From positions 35,264-99,263 of the forward strand of contig BQKZ01001017.1 of assembly GCA_036244855.1 (NCBI GenBank): a stretch of 64,000 bases of DNA. Reading direction: 5' to 3'. The translations under genes and the position numbers were made by a program. The notes beneath the pieces are model-generated. The model searched no databases, was not told the origin of the DNA, and saw nothing but the letters and a program-made list of their open reading frames with translations. Positions 26,838 to 36,813 of the stretch are shown here, piece after piece. This DNA comes from Temnopleurus reevesii (lineage: Eukaryota; Echinodermata; Echinoidea; Temnopleuroida; Temnopleuridae). How positions within the stretch are numbered: the stretch's first letter is position 1; every line of letters starts with the position of its first letter.

Positions 26838-26900
26838 AGGGAGGTGTTTCACCAACCCCGCCCAGAAAGACTTGAAGAAAGACTTTACGCACGACGTACT
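26838..26900. mobile_element. MITE fragment, GGGAGGTGTTTCACCAA family
   Basis: Shares GGGAGGTGTTTCACCAA and GAAAGACTTTACGCACGAC with the sequence at 63369-63500. No clear ends here. Confidence 0.5.
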
Positions 26901-27771
26901 ACAGTCCCGGTTCTTGTGCTGAATCATCAAGAATCTTACACATTAAAGTTGTTAACAAATTAACAAATAATGGGCAAAACCATGAAAACCGGAGAATAGA
27001 TCGCGTGCGCACGTCACATTAAAATGGTAAACATTGGCGGCAGAAGTCCAAAATATACACAGGTAACATCAGAACAAAACAGGTCAAAAAGCAAGTTAAA
27101 TAAATTTTATACACATAATAATGGGTTTAATTGTTATTTGCTTTCCCCTGTTTCCATATTTCAAGAAATTCATTGACAACGTAATTTATTTTTACGTTAA
27201 AAAGTGCAAACTTGTACTTGTCTTTGCAAACGTTTCGTAGTCACATCTGGTGCAAAAATCGGCCAAAAATCATCACCGACGCACTGCTGCACGCTTCCAT
27301 AGGATTGTACACCAATTGAATACAGCGCGCAACGCTAGCCCCTAAACTCTCTGACTTTTTTGCCCAATTAATGTAGCCTACTCCAGTCTTTCTTTTTTAA
27401 CTTTAATTCGTGCGTACGGTATATTTTGGAACGACTTAGTTAATTGGTGAAGACAACATCAATAAAATAAACAAATGTTAAAAATCTATTCTACTAGCTA
27501 CTAAATGTAAAGACAACAATTATCAAAGGCAGAAAACCTTCATTTCCTACACTGGTTCGATTAGGCCAAGTCCTACGACAGGCTACGTGATGATAGCAAA
27601 TTCACTGCGCAGTGCCAGCTCCGTGTGTAGTCTGTAGAATAGATCGCCCGGCGTAAACAGCTGGGTTATTTCAGATCAGCCTCTGCTCAGTTGACGATCG
27701 TCGATACACAGGAGAGCCGACACAGCAACATAAACAACAAATGACAATCCCTTGTAAAATCGAAATCTTAC

Positions 27772-27960
27772 CTTATCCTATTCACAAATCACAAAAATAT
27801 ACAGCTATAGACGTTTGCCAAACTTCTACATATGTCATGAATTCGTCACTTCTCGTTTGGCTGATCGATATTGCAGGGGATGGACCCGATTGAAGAAGGA
27901 ATTTCAGCTTCGTCCGGTCGATTTCGCCATCTTTCACAGGAATCGTCCTCGGCTTAAAAC
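27772..27960 (-). promoter_or_regulatory. CSNK1D: Probable 5' UTR exon and promoter region of CK1
   Basis: Coding exon 1 starts only one base after its acceptor, so an upstream leader exon must exist. A strong donor, AAG|GTAAGA, lies at 27772/27771 on the minus strand, preceded by a GC-richer, CpG-containing stretch. ATGGCG motifs in both orientations (minus at 27930-27925, plus at 27981-27986) resemble YY1-type core promoter sites of housekeeping genes. The ATG at 27930 would open an eight-codon upstream ORF ending TGA. The 5' boundary is a guess and no TATA box was seen. Confidence 0.5.
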
Positions 27961-28503
27961 TTTCAATTTTCTAACTGAAGATGGCGCTAGAAATTCGACA
28001 AAATAAGATATAGAGATATAATACCTTTATGAGGTATACTCAGTTTACAACAGAGAGTTACAAAGGAACAGAACTTACAGAAGAGTAGTACATACCAAAA
28101 AAAAAACGATATTTGTTCAACGGAGGCAGAAAATCAAATGAACAGAACAAATGAAAAAATAATGAGATAACCATAAGAAAGAAATGAGTATGATGTAAAC
28201 AAAAAAAATAGCTTGAATTTGTTTATCTAAACAACTTGGACACTGGTGATATCAAAGGTGCTCAATTTACCATTCATTATATTAATTTCAATTTTCTAAA
28301 AATGTTACTTTCAGAAGAATAATCTTGCTTTGACAAAAGTGTAAAAAAAATAGACGGACAGATAAAAAAAGAAGTTTATTTACTAAATCAGACATTAAAT
28401 AAACGATAATTATGAATGTTTGGAATATAATTTTTTATCTAAATATATTCAAACTGTTGACAACTTTGGGTAACGTGACATGACAATGTTTGTTACTTCC
28501 TTA

Positions 28504-28504
<1 letters not shown>

Positions 28505-28539
<35 letters not shown>

Positions 28540-28540
28540 C
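28505..28540. repeat. (TA)n microsatellite
   Basis: About 17 TA units at 28505-28540 in the AT-rich spacer between the CK1 leader exon and MRPS7. Confidence 0.9.
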
Positions 28541-29224
28541 GTTTTATGCTCGTTTAAGCCTCTGGACTAAACAACAATTCCTTTTTCTTGACAAATTCAT
28601 TTAGTAGGATATATATTATCAAATCTAGCTTGTTCATAAAGAAGGGAAAAAAGAGATAAATAAGTAAATAAATAGATATATATTAAATAAGAAATATGTA
28701 ATGTGCTTTTTATCTTAGCAAAATTAAAGTTAATCACATCAATTCCGGTAAAGGGTCATTTATTTCACTAGATAGAAGTCATACAAAAAGACGAAAATAT
28801 TAATGAAAAAATACCAAACACAATATATTGTACAAAAACAATATGATTGAAAACAAAAATAATTAGAATTGAAATCGTTGGAATTTCGTTGGAATTGAAA
28901 TCGTTGGAACTAGATACGTCACTGAAGTAATGTTGTAAATGTTCACATTATCTTAATCAGAGCAATACATTTTTTAATGAATACATCTTGTTATCGATTT
29001 TTGTTTTTACTAAAATCATATATTCATCCGCTAATTTATCATATTGGAGTTGTTTTGTATAAGCTATACTTTCTTGGATCATAATTATCAATGCATTTAT
29101 AACTATACTGATAAATTCATCAAATGATGCCGTATGTCATCACCGTCATCCCAAGTGATCCAAAGTTTAAAATTATTGCTGCACTAATTAAATAATTCTT
29201 GCCTTATCCCAACATGGATAAACA

Positions 29225-29345
29225 CTGATTGACAGTGCTTTTACCGAGAAGCTGAGAAAAAAATCTCAGGCATTCCCGGGTATAGGAATCGAACCCACGA
29301 TCTCCTGATGACTAGACAGGTGTCTTACCACTAGACTACCGAGAG
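29225..29345 (-). mobile_element. tRNA-derived SINE head, minus strand
   Basis: On the minus strand the A box reads TAGTCTAGTGGTAAGAC and the B box GGTTCGATTCC, about 35 nt apart, within a sequence beginning TCGGCTCTCGG. A functional tRNA is less likely because the acceptor stem does not close well. Confidence 0.6.
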
Positions 29346-31202
29346 CCGATGGAAGTGGCGGGCTCGATTTATTTATCCACCCAACACAAAAATTATTCAA
29401 TTGATATTGCTTCACTGTATGATTTTTTTTTCAAATATCTTTCAAACATTGTTAACTTTCTCATCGAACTGTTTGTGTGTTTTTTTTTTTTGTTTTTTTT
29501 TGTGTATTTTCTTCCTATTTGTGGGTTTGATTGAATGTATATGTACGAGTTTCATTTTGTATATACGCCATAACTAATGTTCAAATTTTCCCGTCTTTCC
29601 GGCCCCAGCCACTTGGCGTAATTTTGCAGGTTTGGGGGAAATTGTTTGTTGTTCAGTAATGCGTGCAATCATTCCATTAAACATGGTACAAAATATGGAT
29701 GGATGTTAATCGGCGGGTTTACTTATACATGTATACTCAAATTTATGAGCGTTTAACGTAGTTACGTGGTATTCCATAGACCGGTTGATAAGACTATAAT
29801 AATTGGAATCCAGTTTACATCCATTACTTGTTGCTATGTCGGGCAAGCCTCGGGCAAGCTTTCTGGTTGTCAAGAGCAACTTTTGTGTTAGAGGTATGCA
29901 TAAAATTTGCATCTAGTAGTAAACCCGCCTATTGGTTACTACCAAAACGTAATATTCGATCAATAACACTTCCGTTATTTAAACAATATACATGTATCTC
30001 CAAAATATGCATTGACGTTGAACTTGAACTTAAACTTGTTTTGAACTTGTTTTGTTTTCCCCTGAGGAAGAGGGCAGGTTGCCCCCGAAAATTTGGGACT
30101 TTTAAATAAAATTATTGGCATTAATGCACACTTACAAGGCTTCTCTCGTCTCGTCTTTTATGTATCTCCAAAATGATATATATCTTTTTTTTTACTCGCT
30201 CTGTATATCTATACGCAGGAACAATATATTTCCTCAGCGTTATAACTCTACATCTACATTTATTATGATTCTCGATTCAATTTAATTTAATTCAATTGTT
30301 ATTTTCTGTTGGAAGTGAAAATAAAATCGAATTTAATTTAATTTAATACATGTATCATAGTATAGATGTAGATATATATCACCCTCTCGGGAAGGGGGGG
30401 GGGGGCGGGCGGATATTTATACAACGTCAATGCATATATCGGGTTCAGGAGGAGACTTTGGGGCCTGAGCCAGACTGTAAGATAAAATGAGATACATGTA
30501 CAAGCAATCGTCCGATCAATTACAAATCTTTAGTATACTTGATATAACTTACGATACTTACTGCGATGGACCAGTGCGCTTCAAAAGAAATCACCATTAT
30601 GATTGGAAACATATAACGTGAAGGGGCCCTGGTACACATGCAGGTTGAAAATGTGGGTTACCAGGAAAGGGGGGGGGCAGCTTTTTTGAGACTTTGTATT
30701 GCTCGTCTTTTTGGGGCGGATATTGGGAGATGCTAAATTTCTTGGAGACCCCTCCCTTTCTTTAGTTGTTGTTTTTGTTTTGTATTGTGTTGCATTTGTA
30801 TATAGTTTTTTTTTGTTATTGTGATTTGTGTATTCTTCAGTGTTTTTGCATGTCAGGTTGTCGTGAAGAGGGAGGGGGTCTATGTAAGCAACGTCAAGTC
30901 AAGCACTTAGTTATAATTTAGAACCGGGGCTGGGGAACGGGAGGTGTTGGCCGGGGACTGAGGGGGAGGGGGGGGGCTTAATGTGAGTGCACCCCCTCTA
31001 ATATATCATATAATTGAGACCCGAACATTGAAGTTGGGCTAATGGGAATCAATTAATTAATCCCCACGCCCCTCCCCATATCTACTTCAGCGTATTATCT
31101 ACATCAAGCACTAACTGTAAATTTACCTCAAGTTCAATTTTGTGTGCCTTGTTATGCACGCGTCACGTCGAGTCTGGAGAGTCAAAGACTAAAAAATTCA
31201 AA

Positions 31203-34200
31203 ATGGCGCTGCCCACAAGATTTTTTGGACTGTCCTCAAAACTCGAAATTTGTCTCCCTTGGTGAGTAAATGGGTACTTTTTCATTTTAAATCTAAGTCA
31301 AAGCAAGTATATAATTGTGGCATTGTTACTTTTACTAGATATTAGTATCACACCTCTTTATTCGCGTACTTAAAACCCACCATATAATTTGAATGCCATG
31401 ATAATGTAGTCCCATATGTTGAAATATTTGTAGACATACAACTGCCTAAAAATTAAAACTTTTGATTTTAAAGTTAAGAAAATAAGAGACTTGAGGTTGT
31501 ACGATCTTAACCTGGTGCTCGACATTGTCCACTTATGAATGCAACGCTGGAGAAAGTAACTCATGTGAGCCATATTGTGATACAGTCTAACCTCGTTATA
31601 ACGAGGTCGTTGGGACCAGAGCCTAGAGGAATTACCTCTTTATATTGAAACCTTGTTATATCAGGGTCAAAATACAATAAACTACAAAGACATGAGACCA
31701 GGAAAAGAACCTTGTTATAACGAGAGCTCGGTATATCGACAGTGCTCATTATAACGAGGTTTGACTGTATAAACCATTTGTCTAGTCATGTGTATATCTG
31801 TTTTGTATTCAAATTCCAGGATAAGAATTATAAGCCAATATTTTGGTGTACAGATATTTTCGCGATTTCTGACCAGTTTGACACATTGGCGTGTTGTTAC
31901 TTTCACGTTTTTGAAAGTGTTTGTGCACAAATGAATGTACATCATATAGAGTGGAAATTTTCGTGAGGCCATAACCGCGAAATTTGCGAAAATAAAACCA
32001 CCGCAAAAATTTCAGCCTATACAGTAGGTCCCCAGACCCAGGCCTCTGCACTGATCAGCGCTGACAAAATCAACAAAAGTCTATGGAGGCCTGCCCTTTT
32101 GTGGTGAAAAATGAAGTGGTTGGGGATTATACAAGAACTGATGAAGTGATAATGAATGCTGCTGGTGTACTAGATATTGATTCTTATGAATTAAATTTAA
32201 AATATTTACGGATGATAGTACAGTTAAACATGTATTTGTATATATCTGTATTCTCACTTAGATGGAATAAGTGGCAGATTAGTTGCTTTATTTGCAAAAA
32301 AGTATTTTCTACATGTACCGTACATACCATAATTTTGTCACATTTGATTTTTCTTTCCCAAAGGAAGAATATATGTCGTGGCGTGTACTTCATATAATAC
32401 TTCATATAATGAAGGTACAGACAAAGATTAAGAATATATATATATTTATTTTCTAATTATTACCATCCTTGTGAAGGTTTACTCAAGTGAGGTTCAGCCG
32501 CTACAAACCAACCTATGTCGCTCCTGTCGTAGACAGACAATCTTATGAGGATGGCTCTTACCCAATCGATATCAGCACACCAGTCAAAGCTGCTGTTAAT
32601 GATGTCACGTCAGCCTTCACCCATGACCCCTTGGTCCAGTAAGTAGATTCCATCTGTTACACTTGATATACAGCAGAGATGCCAATTGTTCTGGGTCAAG
32701 ATTATCCCGTTGACTATGGGAACTGGATAGTTTGTAAACAAAGTCTGTTTGAATGACAGAGTTCAGTAGTCAACAGGTTAAAATGTCAATAATGCAACAG
32801 CTTAACAAAAGTGAGAGAAAACATGACAACAATGAATATACTTTAAGCCATTCACCTGAAATGAAAGCCTTGAATTTTACATGGAAATGTACCTCCAGCA
32901 TTACATGGAACGGTTAGCATCTTTCATGCAGGAGTGAATTGAATAGTAAATTGAATTGAATTGAATTTTACATTTATTTTCTTTTTCACAGACATAATCA
33001 ATAAGTAACATGACAAAGTAGTAAAATCAAAGGAGGCGAGTACCCTGAAAGAGTAGCTTGAGTTGGTGTTGCCTTAACAAACAAAATAATATATTCAAGG
33101 AAGAGTAGAGAAAATAAATTAGTATGTCTTATAATTTAGAAGAGGACAAAAACAAATGAAAGAATGAACAAGATTGTGAAAGGAAAAAACTGCTTTATGA
33201 ACTCAAACAATATATGTAAAAGCCTGACTCATTAATAGTTTTTTATGTTTTCTTTCAGCAAATTTGTGAACATGATGAACAAGAAAGGCGAGAAGGAGAT
33301 TGTTACTAAGATTATGGAAAAGGTGAGTTATGAAGTATTATCGTTATTCATTTTAATAGAATCAATTATTTTTTTTGTAGATTTATTTTCGGAGATCAAA
33401 AAAAGTTATCATAAAGGAATTTCTGCCAATCAAGAGGATGACTACCAAGAAAAAAACATTCCCTCTACAGTCACCCTTTGGAACCACAATACTTGAAATT
33501 CTATTATTGTTTCCTTGTTACTTGCTGCTTTGTTTCCCCAAGAATGCTTCATATTATTTTGTCAAGCATAATATAAAATAAAAACTAAGAATACAATCTT
33601 AAGTTGGCAAGCATGATATTGGCAGAATAGGCTGTACCTATCAGAAGAGTATGTTCACAGTTTGTTTGAATAGAATTGAACCAGAAATGACTTATTAATT
33701 TAAAAACAAAAAAAAATGATGTGCATCATCTTTTTAATGCCAGCACACATGCTCATATGCAAAAATCAATACAAATTTGAATTGCTACATGTATGTACAT
33801 AACATACAACAGAAAAAAAATGTTTATGATGTGCCAAATATAGTGGACAACAACAATAATGAGGGTATTAGGAGTGGCCTTCGTTTATGATATTTGAAAA
33901 AAAATATGCCAGAATACGTCAAGAATAATCTCCCAGTTTTCTACAAATTCATTTTGATTTGTGAATATGTTAAACATATTTCATGTCAATATTCTCATCT
34001 TGGCCATTACTGATTTATACCCATCTGCCCATATTTCGATATTGGGATTTTTGTCATTTAGACTGGGGCTATTCAAAAGTTAAACTAAATGTCTGAATGA
34101 CAATGATTTAAACCTAGTTTAAGTTAAATCTAGCTCTCAGAATGTGCACCATAAGGTCTAATCTATATGTTTTTATGTCCACACATTCCTTGCAGACATT

Positions 34201-35784
34201 TGAGCTCATCAAGACGAAACAAGTAGAGAAGTACCACAGGGCTCCGGAAGAAGAGAGGTCCAGCTTAGAGACCAAACCTGAGTTATCTTCAAGAAAGGAG
34301 TTGAAAATTGCAAACCATCTATGGGTCTTGTGACAATTAAGAGAGGAGGAAAGAATTATCAGGTGAGGTGTTCTAAGGAAACCACTTTCAAAACACATTT
34401 CTAAAGACAGCTATGATAGAATTCTTGTAAAATTTATAGATTGCTGAATCTTGAAGAAAGGTGTATTTTGGATTTAATTTCTTTTCAGGTCCTTTAAAGA
34501 ATATGATCCACATTGGATTTCTATCTCTTTCTTAATTCTATCCCCTTTCAAAGATAACAGATAAAAAACAATTTTTGAGTCAATTTGTTTAAAATTTTGT
34601 TCCAGGTGCCATACCCTCTGAAAGAGAACAGACTGCAGTTCCTGGCCATGATATGAATCCTTTAGAATACAATCCACATTAGATTCAGAATTCTTTGTTT
34701 CATATTCCATATCTCTTTCTAAATTCTATCCCATTTCAAAGATAATCTTAGGGCTGTAACTAAAACATATTTTCTAAATTTCGTTCCAGGTCCCATCCCC
34801 TCTGAAAGATAGCAGACGGCGCTTCCTAGCCATGAAATGGATTCTCTTAGAATGTGAGAAGAAACCCCTCAAGATGCACATGCCTGAGAAGCTAGCTCAA
34901 GAGCTTTTAGATGCCTTCCATAATCAGGTAATACACAACAATCCACTAACGTTTAATGGGCTTCAGAGTATTAATGAGATTGGAGAACATGTGAAAGACT
35001 TTCTTTTCAGTTATTTAGTAAGCAATTAATTTGACAAAATATGACTCATCGTATTCCAGTAATCCACAAGGTCAGAAATCTAAGCATTTTTTCTCTCACA
35101 GAAATCCTATGATGAGATGAAGGATTGCATTGATTATTGATTAATATATTCCTGAATGAACCTATCATTGTATAGGCAACTGTAAATAACAAAATATATG
35201 TGATGGCCCAGAGACTAGATGAATGATAATAAATTCACAACTTATCCTTATATTACCTCAGACTTCTAATTATCCTCTCGTTTTCTGGATTCTTCTGTAT
35301 CTCTACAATGGTCTCTGTTATGTGATTTTCTTTGAGCAGTGTTTTTGTAATCACTTGTAGTGTTTTTAATTCCTTTTTATCAGTGTTTTAAATTGATTTT
35401 TTACATTTTTTGTATCAATTGTATTTTTTAATTGTTGTTTTAATTAGGACCGTTAGCTGATATTGTTATTATCCTGTTGAAGTACATTCTATTATTCCCT
35501 ATAAGCTCAAAGTCTTATGTTATGTATTATCTTTATTTTTTTTGCTGATAATCCCGAAAGGTAAAACTTCAAACAAGAAGAAATAATGTCCCCTTCAAAT
35601 TTTGGATAAATGTGTGACCCATCTCTTATGTTTAATGTGAATAGAAGGATAACTCTCTACAGATTTTCACTGAAAATACTCTCTCCTTCTTTGGTTTTCA
35701 CAGGGAAATGTTGTGAAGAGGAAACACGATCTTCATCGGCAATGTGAGGCCAACAGAGCATATGCACATTTCAGATGGTGGTGA
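31203..35784 (+). CDS. MRPS7: Mitochondrial ribosomal protein uS7m (MRPS7), six exons with apparent frameshift
   Basis: Component of the mitochondrial small ribosomal subunit that binds the 3' domain of 12S rRNA (family knowledge). Exons are 31203-31261, 32477-32638, 33259-33322, 34196-34362, 34790-34927 and 35704-35784, all with GT/AG borders. Diagnostic stretches are [69 protein letters not shown] and the C terminus [12 protein letters not shown]. The start ATGGCG opens a mitochondrial-presequence-like end ([10 protein letters not shown]). Exon 4 is 167 nt where the flanking phases need 168, and its 3' half reads correctly only in the next frame. This is either a one-base assembly error or a disabling allele. 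A partial copy of exon 5 lies just upstream of it. Gene identity is secure; intactness is not. Confidence 0.93.
31583..31767. mobile_element. pogo/Tigger-like MITE in MRPS7 intron 1
   Basis: Terminal repeats CAGTCTAACCTCGTTATAAC and its inverse ending ATAACGAGGTTTGACTG, with TA at both flanks. 185 bp, no coding capacity. Confidence 0.85.
31820..32026. mobile_element. MITE, ACTGTA/CGCGAAA family, copy near MRPS7 exon 1
   Basis: Lies in MRPS7 intron 1, just downstream of the pogo-like MITE at 31583-31767. It contains GATATTTTCGCGATTTCTGA and AAATTTGCGAAAATAAAACC and ends CAGCCTATACAGTA. Confidence 0.7.
32477..32638 (+). CDS. MRPS7: MRPS7 exon 2
   Basis: Acceptor TGTGAAG and donor CA|GTAAGT. 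Encodes [20 protein letters not shown] and the following loop to HDPLV, matching the human TQVRWSRYSP region. Confidence 0.9.
32706..32777. mobile_element. 72-bp piggyBac-like mini-element (decayed)
   Basis: Starts CCCGTTGACTATGGGAAC and ends GTTCAGTAGTCAACAGG, an imperfect inverted repeat related to the ends of the 36814-39377 element. It is flanked by TTAT on the left and TTAA on the right. Confidence 0.55.
33259..33322 (+). CDS. MRPS7: MRPS7 exon 3
   Basis: Acceptor TTTCAG and donor AAG|GTGAGT, 64 nt. Encodes [20 protein letters not shown], the first helix of the uS7 domain. Confidence 0.9.
34196..34362 (+). CDS. MRPS7: MRPS7 exon 4 with one-base frameshift
   Basis: Reads [20 protein letters not shown] then SSLETKPE in the incoming frame. 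From 34282 the conserved continuation ([16 protein letters not shown]... to GGKNYQ) is in the frame one base earlier. The break lies between about 34277 and 34282. Both splice sites are intact, so an assembly or sequencing indel is the simplest explanation. Confidence 0.85.
34480..34786 (+). repeat. Tandem partial copies of MRPS7 exon 5 and its acceptor
   Basis: At 34606-34655 a decayed copy reads [15 protein letters not shown] followed by a stop, preceded by TTGTTCCAG, and duplicates the start of exon 5 (34790). The flanking intron is also repeated (GATCCACATTGGATT at 34505, AATCCACATTAGATT at 34671). A third, shorter acceptor remnant TTTTCAGGTCC is at 34482-34492. Period is about 166-184 bp. 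The copy has no usable donor. Confidence 0.85.
34790..34927 (+). CDS. MRPS7: MRPS7 exon 5
   Basis: Acceptor GTTCCAG and donor CAG|GTAATA, 46 codons in phase 0. Encodes [19 protein letters not shown] to AFHNQ. Confidence 0.92.
35704..35784 (+). CDS. MRPS7: MRPS7 exon 6 and stop
   Basis: Encodes [20 protein letters not shown] and AHFRWW then TGA at 35782-35784. A polyadenylation signal AATAAA is at 36069-36074, giving a 3' UTR of roughly 300 nt. Confidence 0.92.
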   Translation, partial: GNVVKRKHDLHRQCEANRAYAHFRWW

Positions 35785-36809
35785 TGACCATCGTCAGAAC
35801 AATGAATAGATAAACTTTAGCAGATCATGCAAGGATGATATGGCACAAGAAAACCAGTCTAAGGAGCAAACCTTTTGGGCTCATCTCAGCAATGCTGACA
35901 TTATCATCCAGTGATAAGCTAGCATAGTCTACAGGTTTAATATGGAGTTGGAGCATTTGTAACTGAGACAAGGTTTTGTGAAACAGTCCCTTTTTTGGGA
36001 TTAATGGAGCCAGAAGGCAATCGAGATGTTGATGGAATCTTTAGTAAATCTGATGGTGTGCTGAATTCAATAAAAACATGGACCTCATACTCTATAGAAG
36101 CTTATGAGGAAAGCAGACAGATGTTACATAACATAGTGTTAGGGAATATGTGATGCTCTTGAGGTTCAATATACAGAAATATTTGACCAGCTTTGCAGGA
36201 AGAATGGACGAGTTGGAGATGAGTCCCATATTTTTGTAAAGCGAATCCAATATTTTCTGTATTGACCCAAAATTCAGTATTCCTATTATTTGATATACAG
36301 AGGATACACTGTGATCAGAAGGGACGAAGTAAGGAATTTGACAATCAAGCCTTTACAATAGCATCATGAATGCAAACCAAAGTAGCTTCCCTGTATATTT
36401 ACTGAACAAGTGTGTCACTTGTTAGACATTTTTCCACAGAAGAGGAGATTACTTTTGTGTGCATCTTGCTGTTGTAAATGCTTGAATGGAAGTTGTTTAC
36501 TTTGTTCAAGTCCTTTGTACCTCACAGTGATTTAAGAAAGATGATTTTTGCTTATCCTCTCTTTTTCCTTCCTTATACTAAAAGTTTAGGTATTTATTTT
36601 TGATCTTCTCACTGTTCTTTTTAGTATTAGAATCCATGGCAACGTCATTTGCCCAATATCTACAAAAACTTTGGATGTGGACGTCAAATTTTATTGGTGG
36701 GTTGAGGTGCTGCAGAAATGATTATCACACATCCTATGTATGGATAATAATTCTCAATCATTGATCTCTTCTCAGTGTCATTTCTCGGCCGCTGAGAAGG
36801 GGTCAATTA
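35785..36809. other. MRPS7 3' UTR and downstream spacer
   Basis: Holds the MRPS7 3' UTR up to about 36.1 kb. The remaining sequence shows no exon or recognised repeat. Confidence 0.5.
36069..36074 (+). terminator. MRPS7: Polyadenylation signal of MRPS7
   Basis: AATAAA lies 285 nt after the MRPS7 stop codon in AT-rich sequence; it is the first canonical hexamer I found downstream. Confidence 0.5.
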
Positions 36810-36813
36810 TTAA

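Larger units (their letters stand above)
24895..27771. other. CK1 5' UTR intron
   Basis: Intron between the presumed leader exon and the start-codon exon. It holds GGGGTGTTGTTC-type MITE remnants, a tandem duplication near 25.7-26.05 kb, a hairpin at 26238-26283 and a MITE fragment at 26838-26900. No coding exon seen. Confidence 0.5.
28010..31150. other. Spacer between divergent CK1 and MRPS7 genes
   Basis: Very AT-rich, with a (TA)n run, a tRNA-headed SINE fragment and G-runs near 30396, 30666 and 30968. No protein-coding exon recognised. A PLE- or LINE-like tail word CCTGAGGAAGAGGGC lies near 30061. Confidence 0.5.

Noticed and set aside
29225..29345. A minus-strand tRNA gene
   Set aside because: Pol III boxes are present but acceptor pairing is poor; better explained as a SINE head.
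30055..30110. Hammerhead-ribozyme-like core (CTGAGGA, stem GGGCA/TGCCC, GAAA), as in Penelope-like elements
   Set aside because: I could not close stems I and III or place a cleavage site. The words also occur in ordinary LINE tails. A structural covariance search would decide.
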